NCBI GenBank assembly: GCA_047967505.1
Contig: CM106541.1
Origin: Dipteris shenzhenensis
Lineage: Eukaryota > Polypodiophyta > Polypodiopsida > Gleicheniales
Length of the DNA stretch: 64,000 nt
Direction: 5' to 3' (one strand)
Within the stretch, counting starts at the first letter, position 1. Each line of letters opens with the position of its first letter. A program made the translations under genes and the position numbers. The notes under the pieces are model-generated. The model had not been told where the DNA came from and did not search any database. It saw only the letters and a program-made list of their open reading frames with translations. This document shows, piece after piece, positions 41,828 to 52,410 of this stretch.

Positions 41828-42840
41828 TCAGGAATATCAGATAAATGTATTTTATATTGAGCTTTGTAAAAATTCCAACGAAATGTAGACGTACCAAATG
41901 AAACAACAACATGCGTAGCCAATAGGTCAAGTTATAATTATTAGTTATGGCCTTTGCACCTATGATGAAATTCAAATTATCATCATATTAGTATCACATA
42001 GGCTTTATGAAGGATGTAAGATTTCGAACATTGAATTTTCTTTTTCCACAAAATCTCATGATATAATTTAGTGTGAAATTTGTGATGGTTCAATTCACAA
42101 TACCAGAAAATTACTAAGGACATGAGTTCTAGTGCTAGTTAGTTTTAACCACCTTTGGCTTTATATATTAAGAATAAGGCATGCTCTTGCCAATTCAGAT
42201 AACTTATTTGGTTTGTTAAAAACAGGCAGTTTTTACTTGCATTTTGGGGTTTTTCTTCCCGAAAGAACATAAAGAAGGAAAGGAGACAAAGCCATTCTTG
42301 CTAAATTTTCTCTCTCAGGACCAGGTATGTCTCTTCAATTGAAGAAAGCATAATGTGTGAAGGCAAGGCACATGCACCTACAAGATCAAAAGCTTGTCCT
42401 ACGTGTTCTTTTTATGTCATGGGCTTTTCGTAAAATACCTTCTTAGAATTCTCAAATCTTCACTTTGATATGCACCAAAATCAATGTATGCTCGAAGTTT
42501 TCCCTTCCATTTTGTTATGCCTCGCACTTTTTTTTGGTTTATGAGCCTTGTTCTTATGGGCATGCCCCACTGTTTGATTAACCATTATCTTTCTTTTCAC
42601 ATGCTCCTCCTTGTAATGAGTGGCTTCATCTATGTTCCAATTTCCAATTCATAGGTGTTTATGTAAGTAGATCAAACCCTGAGTGCCTAGCTATCATACC
42701 GGTGCTGGATGTGACCATAAAAGGGCTGAAACAAAAGAAGATAAAATTATCAATTCTTGTAACAAGGACAATTTGTTCAAGCTCTTTTCACATCAGCTTC
42801 CTTAGGCATGGCCACCTAGAGAATCTCTAGAGATCTCTTG
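41828..42840. other. Unassigned AT-rich interval
   Basis: No coding signal, RNA gene or repeat that I can support. Around 42180-42320 the sequence is rich in T- and G-runs followed by a purine stretch (GAAGGAAAGGAGACAAAG), but I found no partner for it in the window. Confidence 0.4.
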
Positions 42841-43090
42841 AATTGGGACAGCTGTTGTCAATCTAGGGATCTCTAGAATTGGGACAGCTATTGCCAAAAA
42901 ATGCCATTTATTGATTTGACACTAGATAAGTACAGCTCTTATATAGAGCACACACACACATATGAACACCAATGCATATGGGATTACTCCCAATGTGACA
43001 CGTGGCATCCATAGGACACACTATACTAGAACTCACACTAGAACTCACTAGAAAACACCAAACTGACTCATCTTGACTCCATTTCCTAAT
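42841..43090 (-). repeat. Probable solo or remnant LTR related to N1
   Basis: Read on the minus strand, this stretch follows the N1 LTR in order: a G-box with flanks (ACACGTGGCAT, 42996-43006), the phrase GGGATTACTCCCAAT beside it, then a TATA-like CTTATATAGAGC and a run of CA dinucleotides. Similarity is clear but diverged, and the ends are uncertain. Confidence 0.5.
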
Positions 43091-43753
43091 AGAGAGGACA
43101 ACAAACCCACCACATCCTCTTTTAGAAAAAGAGTGCGACTGGTTGTCACAGCTGCCCAAGTAATGCCAATACCTAAATTTTATTCAGGGGTATGGCCATT
43201 AGAAGTAGTACCATTCCATGTGCGAGGAGGCAAAGGTCTCCGAGTTGTGATAGTTTTCCTCAGTGTCTACCAAACTTCTTGTAAGGTTTTTTCTTTTCCC
43301 TTAGATTGAGAAGTGGAAGGCAATGTAATAGGAGCATTCCCTGTAGAAACCATTGGTGATTTGCCTTTATCTTGAACTGCATAAACTTGTTTATTGCCTT
43401 TGTTTTTGAATCGAGAAGACCCAACAGTGTCCTTCTTTTGCATCTGTGTAGGCATAGCTTCTTGTGGCATTCTTTGCACCCGCACCTGCACCCGCAAAGG
43501 ACATTGTGAAGCCATATGCCCAAATTTCTTGCATTCAAAACAGATAATCCCCACTTAAGCTTGTAAAAGCACTCCCCATAGCAACATTATCTACAGTAAT
43601 AGAATAAGATTTGGCTGTGGGATTATCAATATCCCACAAGATGCAGAATCTATTTGAATTCCCTTTTGGCCTCGGAGGACAAACCACTTTACTCGAAGAG
43701 GCTGCAATTTTGGGCAAAAGGGAGGCAAAAATTTGGGGGAAGTCCACCACCTC
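43091..43753 (-). pseudogene. LINE ORF1, C-terminal part with zinc knuckle (B1)
   Basis: The minus strand carries PPRPKGNSNRFCILWDIDNPTAKSYSITVD and then a well-kept knuckle CFECKKFGHMASQC (CX2CX4HX4C) at about 43540-43500, followed by a Lys/Gln/Ser-rich tail (QKKDTVGSSRFKNKGNKQ). The N-terminal half lies on the other side of Copia C2 at 49498-49960. The relation to the LINE-B ORF2 pieces at 50420-58045 is likely from proximity but unproved. Confidence 0.75.
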
Positions 43754-43936
43754 TGTAGAGATATGTACATTGATATGTTGTTGTAGGCCATAAGTCAACT
43801 ATATGGTTGACCAGTACTTGGTTACTATATATACCAAGTACTTGTATTGTTTCATTTGAACAATTCAGTTGGAGTTCACTTGTGTTCACTTCTTGTTCTC
43901 TTGTGTTCACAACTCTTCTCCATATTTGTTCCTACA
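43754..43936 (+). repeat. 5' LTR of Copia C2
   Basis: A 183-bp LTR. A TATA-like TATATATA (43826-43833) sits in the loop of an inverted repeat with arms AGTACTTGG (43813-43821) and CCAAGTACT (43834-43842). The 3' LTR keeps the same arms at 49386-49394 and 49407-49415. Confidence 0.8.
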
Positions 43937-43938
43937 TG

Positions 43939-43950
43939 TGGTATCAGAGC
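43939..43950 (+). promoter_or_regulatory. Primer-binding site of C2
   Basis: TGGTATCAGAGC begins two bases after the LTR end and matches the complement of initiator tRNA-Met. Confidence 0.9.
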
Positions 43951-45006
43951 TAGTCCTTCCAGCTTTGTCACCTGCTTCCCCGCTCTCTCGCATGCTCCTG
44001 TTGCACTTCTGTTGCGGAGAAGAAGTTAGTTCTTATTGGTTGACTTCTCTTTTGACTATCCTGAGCTCCCACGAGCTTCAAGTGATCTCAAGCTTCAGTT
44101 TTGTTGTGAGATTTTGCACCAAGAAGCACTCCTCAGCTAGGCGTCGCGTGCGCAGTTTTTGCAGGCAATTTTGGATACCGGAAGTTATGTAGTAGCTGTG
44201 TCGGGCAACCCAAAAGAGTTTCGATCAGTTGTACTAGGTTTTTACCCCCCTTTCAGAGCTCTCATGCTATCAAAATTTCATTCTGAGCAATAGATTAGAA
44301 GATACCAGCAATATCAATTACGTTTTGCTGATTTTTACTGATTTTCGTACAGTTCGCCTCTCCACCTCTCCATTTGACTTGCCCGCTTGCCCGTTGCCTC
44401 TCCAGATTGCCAGTTGTATCTCCAGCTCCAGATTCGACTTGGTGGTTCGAGTTTTGCTCCTGCTCCAGGTTGAGATCCTTGCTTCAGCTCATTTTCAGCC
44501 TCTCCCAGTTGGTTCTTGTAAATAGGATTGCAGGTGTCTTGCAGATTGCATTGCATGGGTGTCAGTGCATTTGAACAGTTTTTTGGCTATACATTGAGTG
44601 CAAATCATTGCTCAGGTGTTGTGCATTTTTGAAGCCAAGTGTTGGCTGTAAGTTGATGCACTTTTGGATGCCTATCGAGCAAGAGTTTGCTATTGCATTG
44701 TGAGCCATTGTTTGGCTGAGATATAGGATGATTTTTGGGGTAGAAGCACATTGCATTTGAGCGAGTGTTTGGCTGTGGTTGAGGACAACTTTTAGGGGTA
44801 GAAATATAGTGCTTGATTGCATATCATATCCTGGAAGGGATTGAGGTTTGAGCCAAATTTTTGGGGCAGATTTACTACCATTTCAGTGCAGCCACTGTCA
44901 ATGAATGCCATTGCAGTGATTGCATAGCAGTCAGTGGTCTTTCAGTTGTCCATTTGCTGTCTTTTCCTTTGCAGGTACACTTGCCTTTATTCTTGAGCTT
45001 GAAATC
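43951..45006 (+). other. Leader of C2
   Basis: About 1.05 kb between PBS and gag without a conserved frame. A loosely repeated phrase with TTTGGCTG, TTGAGTGC or TTGTGAGCC recurs every 60-70 bp around 44580-44830, which suggests old tandem duplications. Confidence 0.55.
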
Positions 45007-45900
45007 ATGTCTCTCAATGAGAATTTTGATACCATAACTGAAGTAGATAAGTTGAATGGACCCAACTATGCTTTGTGGTCATTTACACTCAAGAATATCT
45101 TGGTTGGAAAGGGCTTATGGGACATTGTGAATGGTAATGAGGCTAGACCTTCTGGATCTAGCAGGAGTGCATCATCCACTTCTAGCACTACCACTCAGGC
45201 TTCTACTATCGCTCCCATGGAGGATCAGAAGGCATTTGATCACAAGGCTGCCCAAGCATTGTCTGTGAAGACACACATTAAGTCCAAGCAGCTTGGGATA
45301 GAGTGAAAAGTATGTGGAATGTGAAGAATGAAGTAAGAAGCATTGCTTTGCATAATAAGCTCTGCAGGAAGGTCAAACTATTTCAGCTCATATTGCAAAG
45401 ATTACTGACATTCGGAATGAGCTCGCAACTATTGATGAGGATATAGAAGACAAGAAATTGGTCTCTATCACCCTCAATAGTATGGCACCCTCATATGATA
45501 TGTCTGTTACTTCCTTGATTATTATGCTCAGGGCTGCTCCACTCAGTTTTGAGGAGTTAGTTGGCTTGCTGTTACAAGAAGAAATGCAGACTTCGAATTC
45601 AGCCCGTTCGAGTGAGCAAGCACTTGCAACTCATGGAAAGGGTAAATTTCAAAAAAAGACCAGCATGCTTATCATCCCAGGAGGGAGGGGAATGCAAACA
45701 CAAATGCAAGGAATGCAGATAAAGATGCAAAGGTGAAGGAAGGAAAAATGCAATTATTGCAAGAAGCCTTGTCATTACATTGTAGAGTGCTAGAAAAGGA
45801 TTGCCAATGAGAAAAAGAGGCAAGACACAAGTAGTAATTATGTGGCACTAGCTTAAAATACCAATACTTCACCATCTCATGCAAACTTTGCACAAGAAGG
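45007..45900 (+). pseudogene. Copia C2 gag
   Basis: The start at ATG 45007 gives MSLNENFDTITEVDKLNGPNYALWSF, a typical Copia gag N-terminus. A frameshift follows at about 45300, then the UBN2-type body (VSITLNSMAPSYDM, SFEELVGLLLQEE) in another frame. The zinc knuckle is CNYCKKPCHYIVEC (45757-45798). Its spacing is correct, with Pro-Cys where Gly is usual. TGA and TAA stops flank the knuckle. Confidence 0.82.
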
Positions 45901-45910
45901 AAAGGATTAT

Positions 45911-47310
45911 GTGTTTACTGCATTTCAGGACAGCTTTGGTGGCAGGGGAGATTTAGTTGCACATGATGCTTCTCTTGCTTCATCTGGGGATTCTTCATTT
46001 GCTGCCATAGATACTTGGTATCTAGATAGTGGTGCATGGAAGCACATGACTCACAGGAAAGAGTGGTTTCAAGAAATCAAACCTGCTCATGGCAAACTGG
46101 TTGCTTGTGCTAATGATGCAACTCAAGACATCACAGGAGTGGGAGATGTTCCCATCCTTCTGGATTCAGGAAAGAAAAAGTATATCTGTGATGTCTAGTA
46201 TGTTTCTAACGTGAGGAAAATCCTTGTTTCAGTTCCATCCATGGCCCATGATTAGCACATGCTTGTGGAATTCCAGGATGATCAATGCAGGATCAAGGAG
46301 CCAAAGAAAGGGTATGAGATTGTGGCTACAGGTTCTTATGAGGCCAGCATGGGTCTTTACAAGCTTGATGATCAGCCCTATAATCAGCATGCTATGGCTG
46401 TCTCTTCTGCTATTGAAGGTGATTTATGGCATGCCAATTGGTCATGCACATCATAGAGCTTTGGCATATTTGCATAATCATAATATGGTTGAAGGATTGT
46501 CAAACCGCTCAAGAGGTGTGTGAAGCATGTGCTCTTGGAAAGTTACATCGCCTACCGTTCCAAAAGGATGGTCCAGATTCAGTAAGAGCACAAAGGGTCT
46601 TGTAGATTTTTGCATAGTCATGTTTGTGGACCAATGAATGTCACAACCCATAGAGGGTATCGATATTTTGTCACATTCATTGATGATTATTATAGGTTCA
46701 CTTGGCTCTTTCTCATGAAAGGAAAATCTGAAGTGTTCAATTGGTTTAAGGAGTTCAAAGCATTGGCTGAGAACCAAACTAATTCTAGAATTGGAACACT
46801 TAATTCTGACAATGGAGGAGAGTATACTTCACATGCTTTTGAAGGGTACTTGAAAGAGCATGGAACACTTAATTTTGACAATGGGGGTCCACATGCTTTT
46901 AAAGGGTACTTGAAAGAGCATGGGATAAAGCATCACAAAATAGTGCCATACTCACCTTAGCATAATCCGATTGCAAAGAGGAAGAATAGGACTCTCATGG
47001 AGATGACATGGTGTATGCTGAAATTTAAGAGAATGTCAAAAGCATTTTGGGGTGAAGCAATGGTTACAACCACATATATTCAGAATCGCTGCCCTACACA
47101 AGCATTGGTTGATAGGACACCTTTTGAGGCATTTTATGGGTACAAGACCAAAGTGAATCATTTCAGAGTCTTTGGGTGTATTGCATATGCTTTGGTACCG
47201 GCTGAAAATCGATCCAAGCTTGATGATAAAAACATTAAATGTATCTTTGTGGGGTATAGTACTGAAAGCCGAGGCTTTAGGCTTTATGATCAAGGAAAGT
47301 AATCATAAGC
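45911..47310 (+). pseudogene. Copia C2 protease and integrase
   Basis: Protease: WYLDSGAWKHMT near 46017-46050. GAG-pre-integrase region: DLWHANW and a shifted HHCC. Integrase: HSHVCGPM (the first Asp is replaced by His), LNSDNGGEY near 46801-46827, and NPIAKRKNR where the catalytic Glu is expected. A 69/60-bp in-frame tandem duplication (46793-46861 and 46862-46921) repeats the DNGG segment. Stops are mainly TAG (46196-46198, 46958-46960). Two catalytic residues are lost, so it is inactive. Confidence 0.82.
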
Positions 47311-47317
47311 AGGGATA

Positions 47318-49184
47318 TTTTGTTTGCAGAACATGATAGCATGCAGCCCATCAGTGATGAGGAGTTACTTCCACATGATGATACACCTCTGGACATCATT
47401 CAGTTTGAGGATGATGTTGATTTGGGTTCTCCAATTGATGTTCCCTCTACCTCTCAGACTCTAGCAGGGTTGCCACATGTTGAGGGATCTTTTCACTCAA
47501 ATGTTTCAGATTTGCAGCCAGCTCATGGGGAGGGACAGCCCAATATTTGGAAGCATTATCAACGCCGTGCAAAGGATGTTACTCCAGATGCTATTCCCAG
47601 CAGGACAGCTGAGAATTCAGTTCCTAGATGTTCTGGGTTGACACTTGCAAATGCTAAAGATCAGCCTACATTGGGGAGAACCACGGCTAGCACTCAGAAT
47701 GCTAAGAAGCAGGTGAAATTGAGCCTCATCGCTTTTAGGATGCTCAGGGCAATCCGGCATGGCAGAAAGCCATGGAAGCTGAGATTAGATCCATTCAAAA
47801 GAATGCTACATGTGACTTGGTTGATTTAGATGCCAAGAGGTATGCACAAGAAGAGGGAATATATTATGAGGAGACTTTTGCTCCAGTGGCCAAGATGACC
47901 ACGATTCACTTTGTCATCTCTCTTGCTGCATTTTATGGTTGGTCTATGTACCAAATGGATGTCCAGACCGCCTTCCTCAATGGGGATCTCAAGGAGGAAG
48001 CCTATGTGCATCAGCCCCATGGTTTTGTTGTTCAGGGACAAGAGCACAAGGTATGCAAGCTCAGGAAAGCCTTGTATGGGCTGAAGCAAGCGTCTCGTGC
48101 GTGGTATCATAAGATACATCAGTTCTTGCTGTCCCAGGACTTTGTTAACACTCGTACAGAGCCAAATTTATATGTTCTGCAACAAAAATCAGATCTGGCC
48201 TTTCTGGTTCTTTATGTTGATGACATCATACTCGCTGGCAATAATTCTCAGCAAATTGCAGCAATGCAGTCCGTTCTTTGTCAGACATTTGACATGACAG
48301 ATCTGGACCTCTTACACTACTGTCTTGGCATTCAATTTTGGTAAACCCAGGAGGGGAATCCTATGTCACAAATCAAATATGCCAAGGGGCTGTTGCAGAA
48401 ATTTAAGATGGAGAATAGTAAGCCTATGGCCACTCCATTGGAAAAATGACTCCAGCTGAGTAAGCATGATGAGGCTGAAAAGTTTGATGGTACTTTGTAT
48501 AGGCAACTGGTTGGTAGTTTGATTTACTTATGCTCTATGCAGTCAGACATTGCCTATGCCATATGGCTTCTATCTCAGTTGATGCATTGTCCCACAGTCA
48601 TGCATGTGGAATGCAGTGAAGATGGGGTACTCCATTATGTACATGGTTCACTTACCTATGGGCTGCATTATGCTCCAGATGGTGACATTTCTATGAGTGG
48701 CTTTACAGACTTAGATTGGTCAGGGGACATAGATGATCGCAGGTCCACTTCCAGCTATTGCTTCTCATTGGGCTGAGCATGTATCTCATGGCTCAATAAG
48801 AAGCAAGACCGAGTGTCTCTCTCCAGCAGTAAGACAGAGTACAAAGGTGCAAATTCAGCTACTATGGAATGCATGTGGTTGAGGAAGCTTCTGCATAACT
48901 TGCATCATGCTCAAGATGGTGACACCACTCAGATCTTTTGTGACAACCAGAGTTGCATTGCTTTTGGAAACAATCATGTATTTCATGCTCGCATGAAACA
49001 CATTGAGAATCACTATCATTATGTGCGGGATTGTATTACAAATGGCTTCATCGACCTCACATATTGTTTCACTAAGGACAATGTGGCCGATATCTTCACT
49101 AAAAGCCTGTCAGCACCTCTTTTCACACGACATCGACATGGCTTGGCGAACGAGACATACAAACAATGTCAAGGAGGGTTGTAA
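47318..49184 (+). pseudogene. Copia C2 reverse transcriptase and RNase H
   Basis: After an acidic linker (47320-47770) a deletion removes the start of RT and joins ATCDLVDLDAKRYAQEEG. RT continues with YQMDVQTAFLNGDLKEEAYV, ALYGLKQASRAWYHKI and the catalytic LYVDDIILAGNN near 48210-48245. Stops at 48342-48344 (TAA), 48448 (TGA) and 48774-48776 (TGA) precede RNase H: TDLDWSGDIDDRRSTSSYC, SSSKTEYKGA, DNQSCIAFGNNHVFHARMKHIENHYHYV and DNVADIFTKSL. The end is at 49184. Confidence 0.83.
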
Positions 49185-49315
49185 AATGACAAGGTTTTCT
49201 TTTGTACTCCTATAGGTTGCTATATCCACATGTGGATGAATTTGTGCAACCATGGTACTTTAGGTACTTCAAGTACTACTGAGACTAGACTCCAAAGTAC
49301 TTCAACCATATCATT

Positions 49316-49324
49316 GAGAAGGGA
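49316..49324 (+). promoter_or_regulatory. Polypurine tract of C2
   Basis: GAGAAGGGA lies two bases before the 3' LTR, the expected place for plus-strand priming. Confidence 0.65.
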
Positions 49325-49326
49325 TT

Positions 49327-49497
49327 TGTAGAGATATCTACAATGATATGGTGTTGTAGGAAATAAGTCAACTATATGGTTGACCAGTACTTGGGTACTA
49401 TATATACCAAGTACTTGTATTGTTTCATTAGTTGGAGTTCACCTGTGTTCACTTCTTGTTCTCGTGTTCACAACTCTTCTCCATTCTTGTTCCTACA
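49327..49497 (+). repeat. 3' LTR of Copia C2
   Basis: 171 bp, starting TGTAGAGATATCTACA and ending TTCTTGTTCCTACA. It differs from the 5' LTR by substitutions and by a missing block of about 10 bp near GTTTCATTAGTTGG. Confidence 0.8.
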
Positions 49498-49960
49498 ACC
49501 TTAACCCAAACCGGACATCGATGTTTGATGAGTGCTTGATAACCCTGGTCGGTGACCATGGAAGGACATGTACCATTTGCTGCCCGAAAAAGAGAGGAGA
49601 GTGTTTGAGAAGTAGTTGTTTGTGCTCCTCATCTGTCATTATGACCTCAAAAAAACCCTTGGTTGCATAGTGGACCTTGCGAACAAAAGAGCCATCAAGA
49701 GTTATGGTCAACCAATTCCCAATATCTGTAGCAACAATAGGCATACGACCTGGAAAGAAAATAATGACAGCATGTTTGGTTGAATCTTTCCAGGCTTTGC
49801 GAGTGTCTTGAAAACCTTCATGCATCACATCATAGACCAATTGAGCTTCAGAGGAGTCATGAATAGGGTCATCCTGATCCTCATACTGCTTTCGTTTCTT
49901 GTGTTGTCCCAACTTCTTTCTGAAAGGTTTTTCTCACATTCATATGTAGCCATGTGGATT
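49498..49960 (-). pseudogene. LINE ORF1, DUF4283 part (B1)
   Basis: The open frame to 49912 on the minus strand reads EAQLVYDVMHEGFQDTRKAWKDSTKHAVIIFFPGRMP, GNWLTITLDG, YATKGFFEVIMTDEEHKQLLLKHSPLFFGQQMVHVLPWSP. This is the DUF4283 pattern (FPGRxP, GFFxxxF, LxxxPxxFGxxxxxLxPWxP). The protein continues in 43753-43091. It is a different LINE lineage from family A, with a shorter N-terminus. Confidence 0.78.
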
Positions 49961-50066
49961 ACTCAACTTACAAAGTGGGCAGCAGATACAACTGAAACTT
50001 AGTAGTCTGTATAGAAAACATGGTAGAGGCATGTTCAAGGATGCACAGAAAATGAAAGGAAGTGCC

Positions 50067-50379
50067 GTACAAAGACATAAGCAGATCGTACGGAATCCCT
50101 GCAAGCTATACCGAATTCCTGCAAGCGCTGTACGAAAACCCTGCCAATTGTACTGAATGGCTACAAACTGTACGGAATCCCTGCAAAGCTGTACGGAAAC
50201 CCTGTAACGTGGAACAGAACAGTGCAAAAGGAGCAGACCTGCATGGCAGATGTACGGAGGGCAGTACGAACCATGAAAGCCTGCACGGGCCTGTATGAAA
50301 AAACGAGCTGTTGACAAAGACTTGGCAAGGGTACAAAACCCTATATAGAGCACTAGTGGGAAACCAAAAGAGGCCGTAC
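50067..50379 (-). promoter_or_regulatory. GTAC-box cluster, probable leader fragment of a Copia element
   Basis: Ten GTAC tetramers lie in about 310 bp, mostly GTACGGA or its variants, with a repeated phrase CTGTACGGAATCCCTGCAA or close to it. Read on the minus strand these become TCCGTAC, the same form as in the C3 leader. A TATA-like CCTATATAGAGC lies at 50340-50351. No coding frame is present. Confidence 0.5.
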
Positions 50380-50419
50380 GGCCTATATGATCTGAACAGT
50401 GAGGAGAAGAGATGGCACG

Positions 50420-50935
50420 CATGCATAAAATTATGGAGAAACAAACTGCCTTTACAGCAAAGATTGTTTCTTTGGAGATGTTTGATGGGTGTTTTTTTAG
50501 TAGGTGTCACTTCGGCTAAGCGCAGAATTGCAAATCCTCATTGTTTGAGGTGTTTCAGTTCTTTTGAGACTGTTCCACATCTTTTATGGCTTTGTCCTTA
50601 GTCCAAAGATCTCTTGGACCGTATTTCCCACTGTCTTCAATTGCCCAATACTCTCTCTTTTTTCATTGGGTCAGATTCTAGGCACTATGGACCATTTGGA
50701 AGCAGAGGAATCATGTGTTCTTGAGGTAGCCATTGCTCCAACCTTATGAGTTTTTTAGAGCATCGTTATGGCAATCTCTGTATGATGCTTGTCATCATGA
50801 TGACTTGGATGTATCATCTTTAAAGGTGTTTTCCCAGTGCTTTTGATTTTTTTAATAGTCTTTTCTTTAGACTATTCTCATTGTAAAAACTTTTCTTAAT
50901 ATAAATACAGTGGTTTCACCACACTGTCCCAAAAT
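50420..50935 (+). mobile_element. LINE family B 3' part (B2)
   Basis: The frame from about 50420 gives KLWRNKLPLQQRLFLWRCLMGVFL, RIANPHCLRCFSSFETVPHLLWLCP, a zf-RVT domain (CxxC, then HxxxxC), which ends plant LINE ORF2 proteins. The family-B 3' UTR follows, with TAGTCTTTTCTTTAGACTA and ATAAATACAGTGGTTTCAC. Compared with B4 it lacks about 80 bp in the middle. It forms an inverted pair with 51288-51850. Confidence 0.8.
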
Positions 50936-50944
50936 GAGGTGTGC

Positions 50945-51260
50945 CAAAATACATCAAGAGAATATTTCAATATATGAGAAGTATACATCATAGTCTATGT
51001 ACTTAGTTTGCAAACAATCATAGAAAGATTGTTGCAAGGATTGCCTGAAAAAAGAGAAAAGAGAAAAAGTAGGATCACCAAAGACTATGATTTTTGTCAT
51101 TCCATAGAAATTAGAGTGCCTAGTAGTGAACCCAAGTGAAAAATAAATCAAACTCCTATCTAGGTGGGCGAATCCCAAAAAGCCAGAAAAAACTCCCAAG
51201 AAAAGCAATTGGAAATTTGGTTCTTAAATGCTGCCCAAGGAAGCCTAAGAAATCACGAGT
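50945..51260 (-). mobile_element. Diverged LINE family B C-terminal fragment (B3)
   Basis: The minus-strand frame LGVFSGFLGFAHLDRSLIYFSLGF, FFRQSLQQSFYDCLQ lines up with the ORF2 end of B4 (FRASLRQSLYDAYH). It is more diverged than B2 and B4 and sits between them. Confidence 0.6.
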
Positions 51261-51287
51261 GTGAGAGCAAGCGCACACACACACACA

Positions 51288-52071
51288 CATTTTTTTGTGA
51301 AACCACTGTATTTATATCAAGAAAAGTTTTTACAATGAGAATAGTCTAAAGACGAGACTATTTTGAAAAATCAAAAGCAGTGGGAAAACACCTCTAAAGA
51401 TGATACATCCAAGTCATCATGATGATAAGCATCATATAGAGATTGCCGTAACGATGCTCTAAAAATCTCATAAGGTTGGAGCAATGGCTGCCCCAAGAAC
51501 ACTTGATTCCTCTGCTTCCAAATGGTCCATAGTGCCAAAAATCTGGCCCAATGAAAAAAGAGAGAGTATTGGGCCTGTACTGTAGTAAGCCTGCCAAAAA
51601 TCCAGAAATATTTCCCAAAACAATGACCAGGGAAATACAGTCGAAGACAGTGGGAAATACGGTCAAAGAGATCTCTGGACTGAGGACAAAGCCATAAAAG
51701 ATGTGGAACAGTCTCGAAAGAACTGAAACACCTCAAACAATGAGGATTTGCAATCTTGCGCTTAGCCAAAGTGACACCCACTGAAAAAACACCCACCAAA
51801 CATCTCCAAAGAAACAATCTTTGCTGTAAAGGCAATTTATTTCTTCATAATTGTTGAAGATTTGACTTCCACGAGATTTATGCAGATGCCATAGAGTATT
51901 CCCATGCTGAGCAATCCATGGAGAAGGCAAAATCAACCTATAAACTTTCATAGAAGTAATAGCTTGCAAAGAAAGTGGGTGTAAGCCTGGAGTAGCAGAT
52001 ATGAGGTGCCAATCTTGAAGTCTATGAGATTCATCAGATGGAGGAATTGGGAGAAGGGGCTGCAATAAATC
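51288..52071 (-). mobile_element. LINE family B copy B4, 3' part
   Basis: A T-run and GTGAAACCACTGTATTTATA mark the 3' end. The ORF2 C-terminus runs from 51835 to 51371 with the zf-RVT region LPLQQRLFLWRCLVGVFSVGV, ANPHCLRCFSSFETVPHLLWLC. A CA repeat of about nine units abuts the tail at 51271-51289. N1 interrupts B4 at 52072, and the element resumes at 54320. Confidence 0.83.
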
Positions 52072-52396
52072 TGTTGGAATATGAAGCCAAAATGAGTCTA
52101 AAATGAGTATTCTAGGTGGTCTAGGTGTGTTTTATAGTCTAGTGAGTCCTAGACATGCCACGTGTCATATTGGGAGTTATCCCATATACACTATGGCTTT
52201 CTAGAGTCTAGTGTCACACTATATAGTGTTGTACTTGCCTATTGTCTATTACAGCAGTCAACATCAAGCTTTATATATTGAGAGTATTTTGGTTATCATT
52301 GCCTAGCACTTGTTCTTTCATTTTCCTTTCCATTTTGCCTTTCATTATGCTTTCCACATTTCCATTCCGTTCCTAGCTAGCTACTAGATCTCTTCA
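52072..52396 (+). repeat. 5' LTR of N1
   Basis: It contains a G-box GCCACGTGTC (core CACGTG at 52159-52164) about 50 bp upstream of a TATA-bearing perfect palindrome ACACTATATAGTGT (52216-52229). This arrangement looks like a promoter, with transcription starting shortly after. Confidence 0.82.
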
Positions 52397-52398
52397 TA

Positions 52399-52410
52399 TG
52401 GTATCAGAGC
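52399..52410 (+). promoter_or_regulatory. Primer-binding site of N1
   Basis: TGGTATCAGAGC, complementary to initiator tRNA-Met, two bases after the 5' LTR. Confidence 0.9.

Larger units (their letters stand above)
43754..49497 (+). mobile_element. Copia element C2 inserted in a LINE ORF1
   Basis: The LTRs (43754-43936 and 49327-49497) share TGTAGAGATAT at the start and TTCCTACA at the end. The flanking 5-mers are ACCTC and ACCTT, a TSD with one later change. A PBS for initiator tRNA-Met and a purine tract are in place. Gag, protease, integrase, RT and RNase H follow in normal order with several stops and frameshifts. The LTRs differ at many positions and in length, so C2 is older than C1. 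The LINE ORF1 becomes continuous on the minus strand if C2 is removed. Confidence 0.87.

Noticed and set aside
40953-41975. 340-codon Pro-rich frame
   Set aside because: It spans the A9 tract and the ORF1 start on the wrong frame. The Pro-rich part is compositional.
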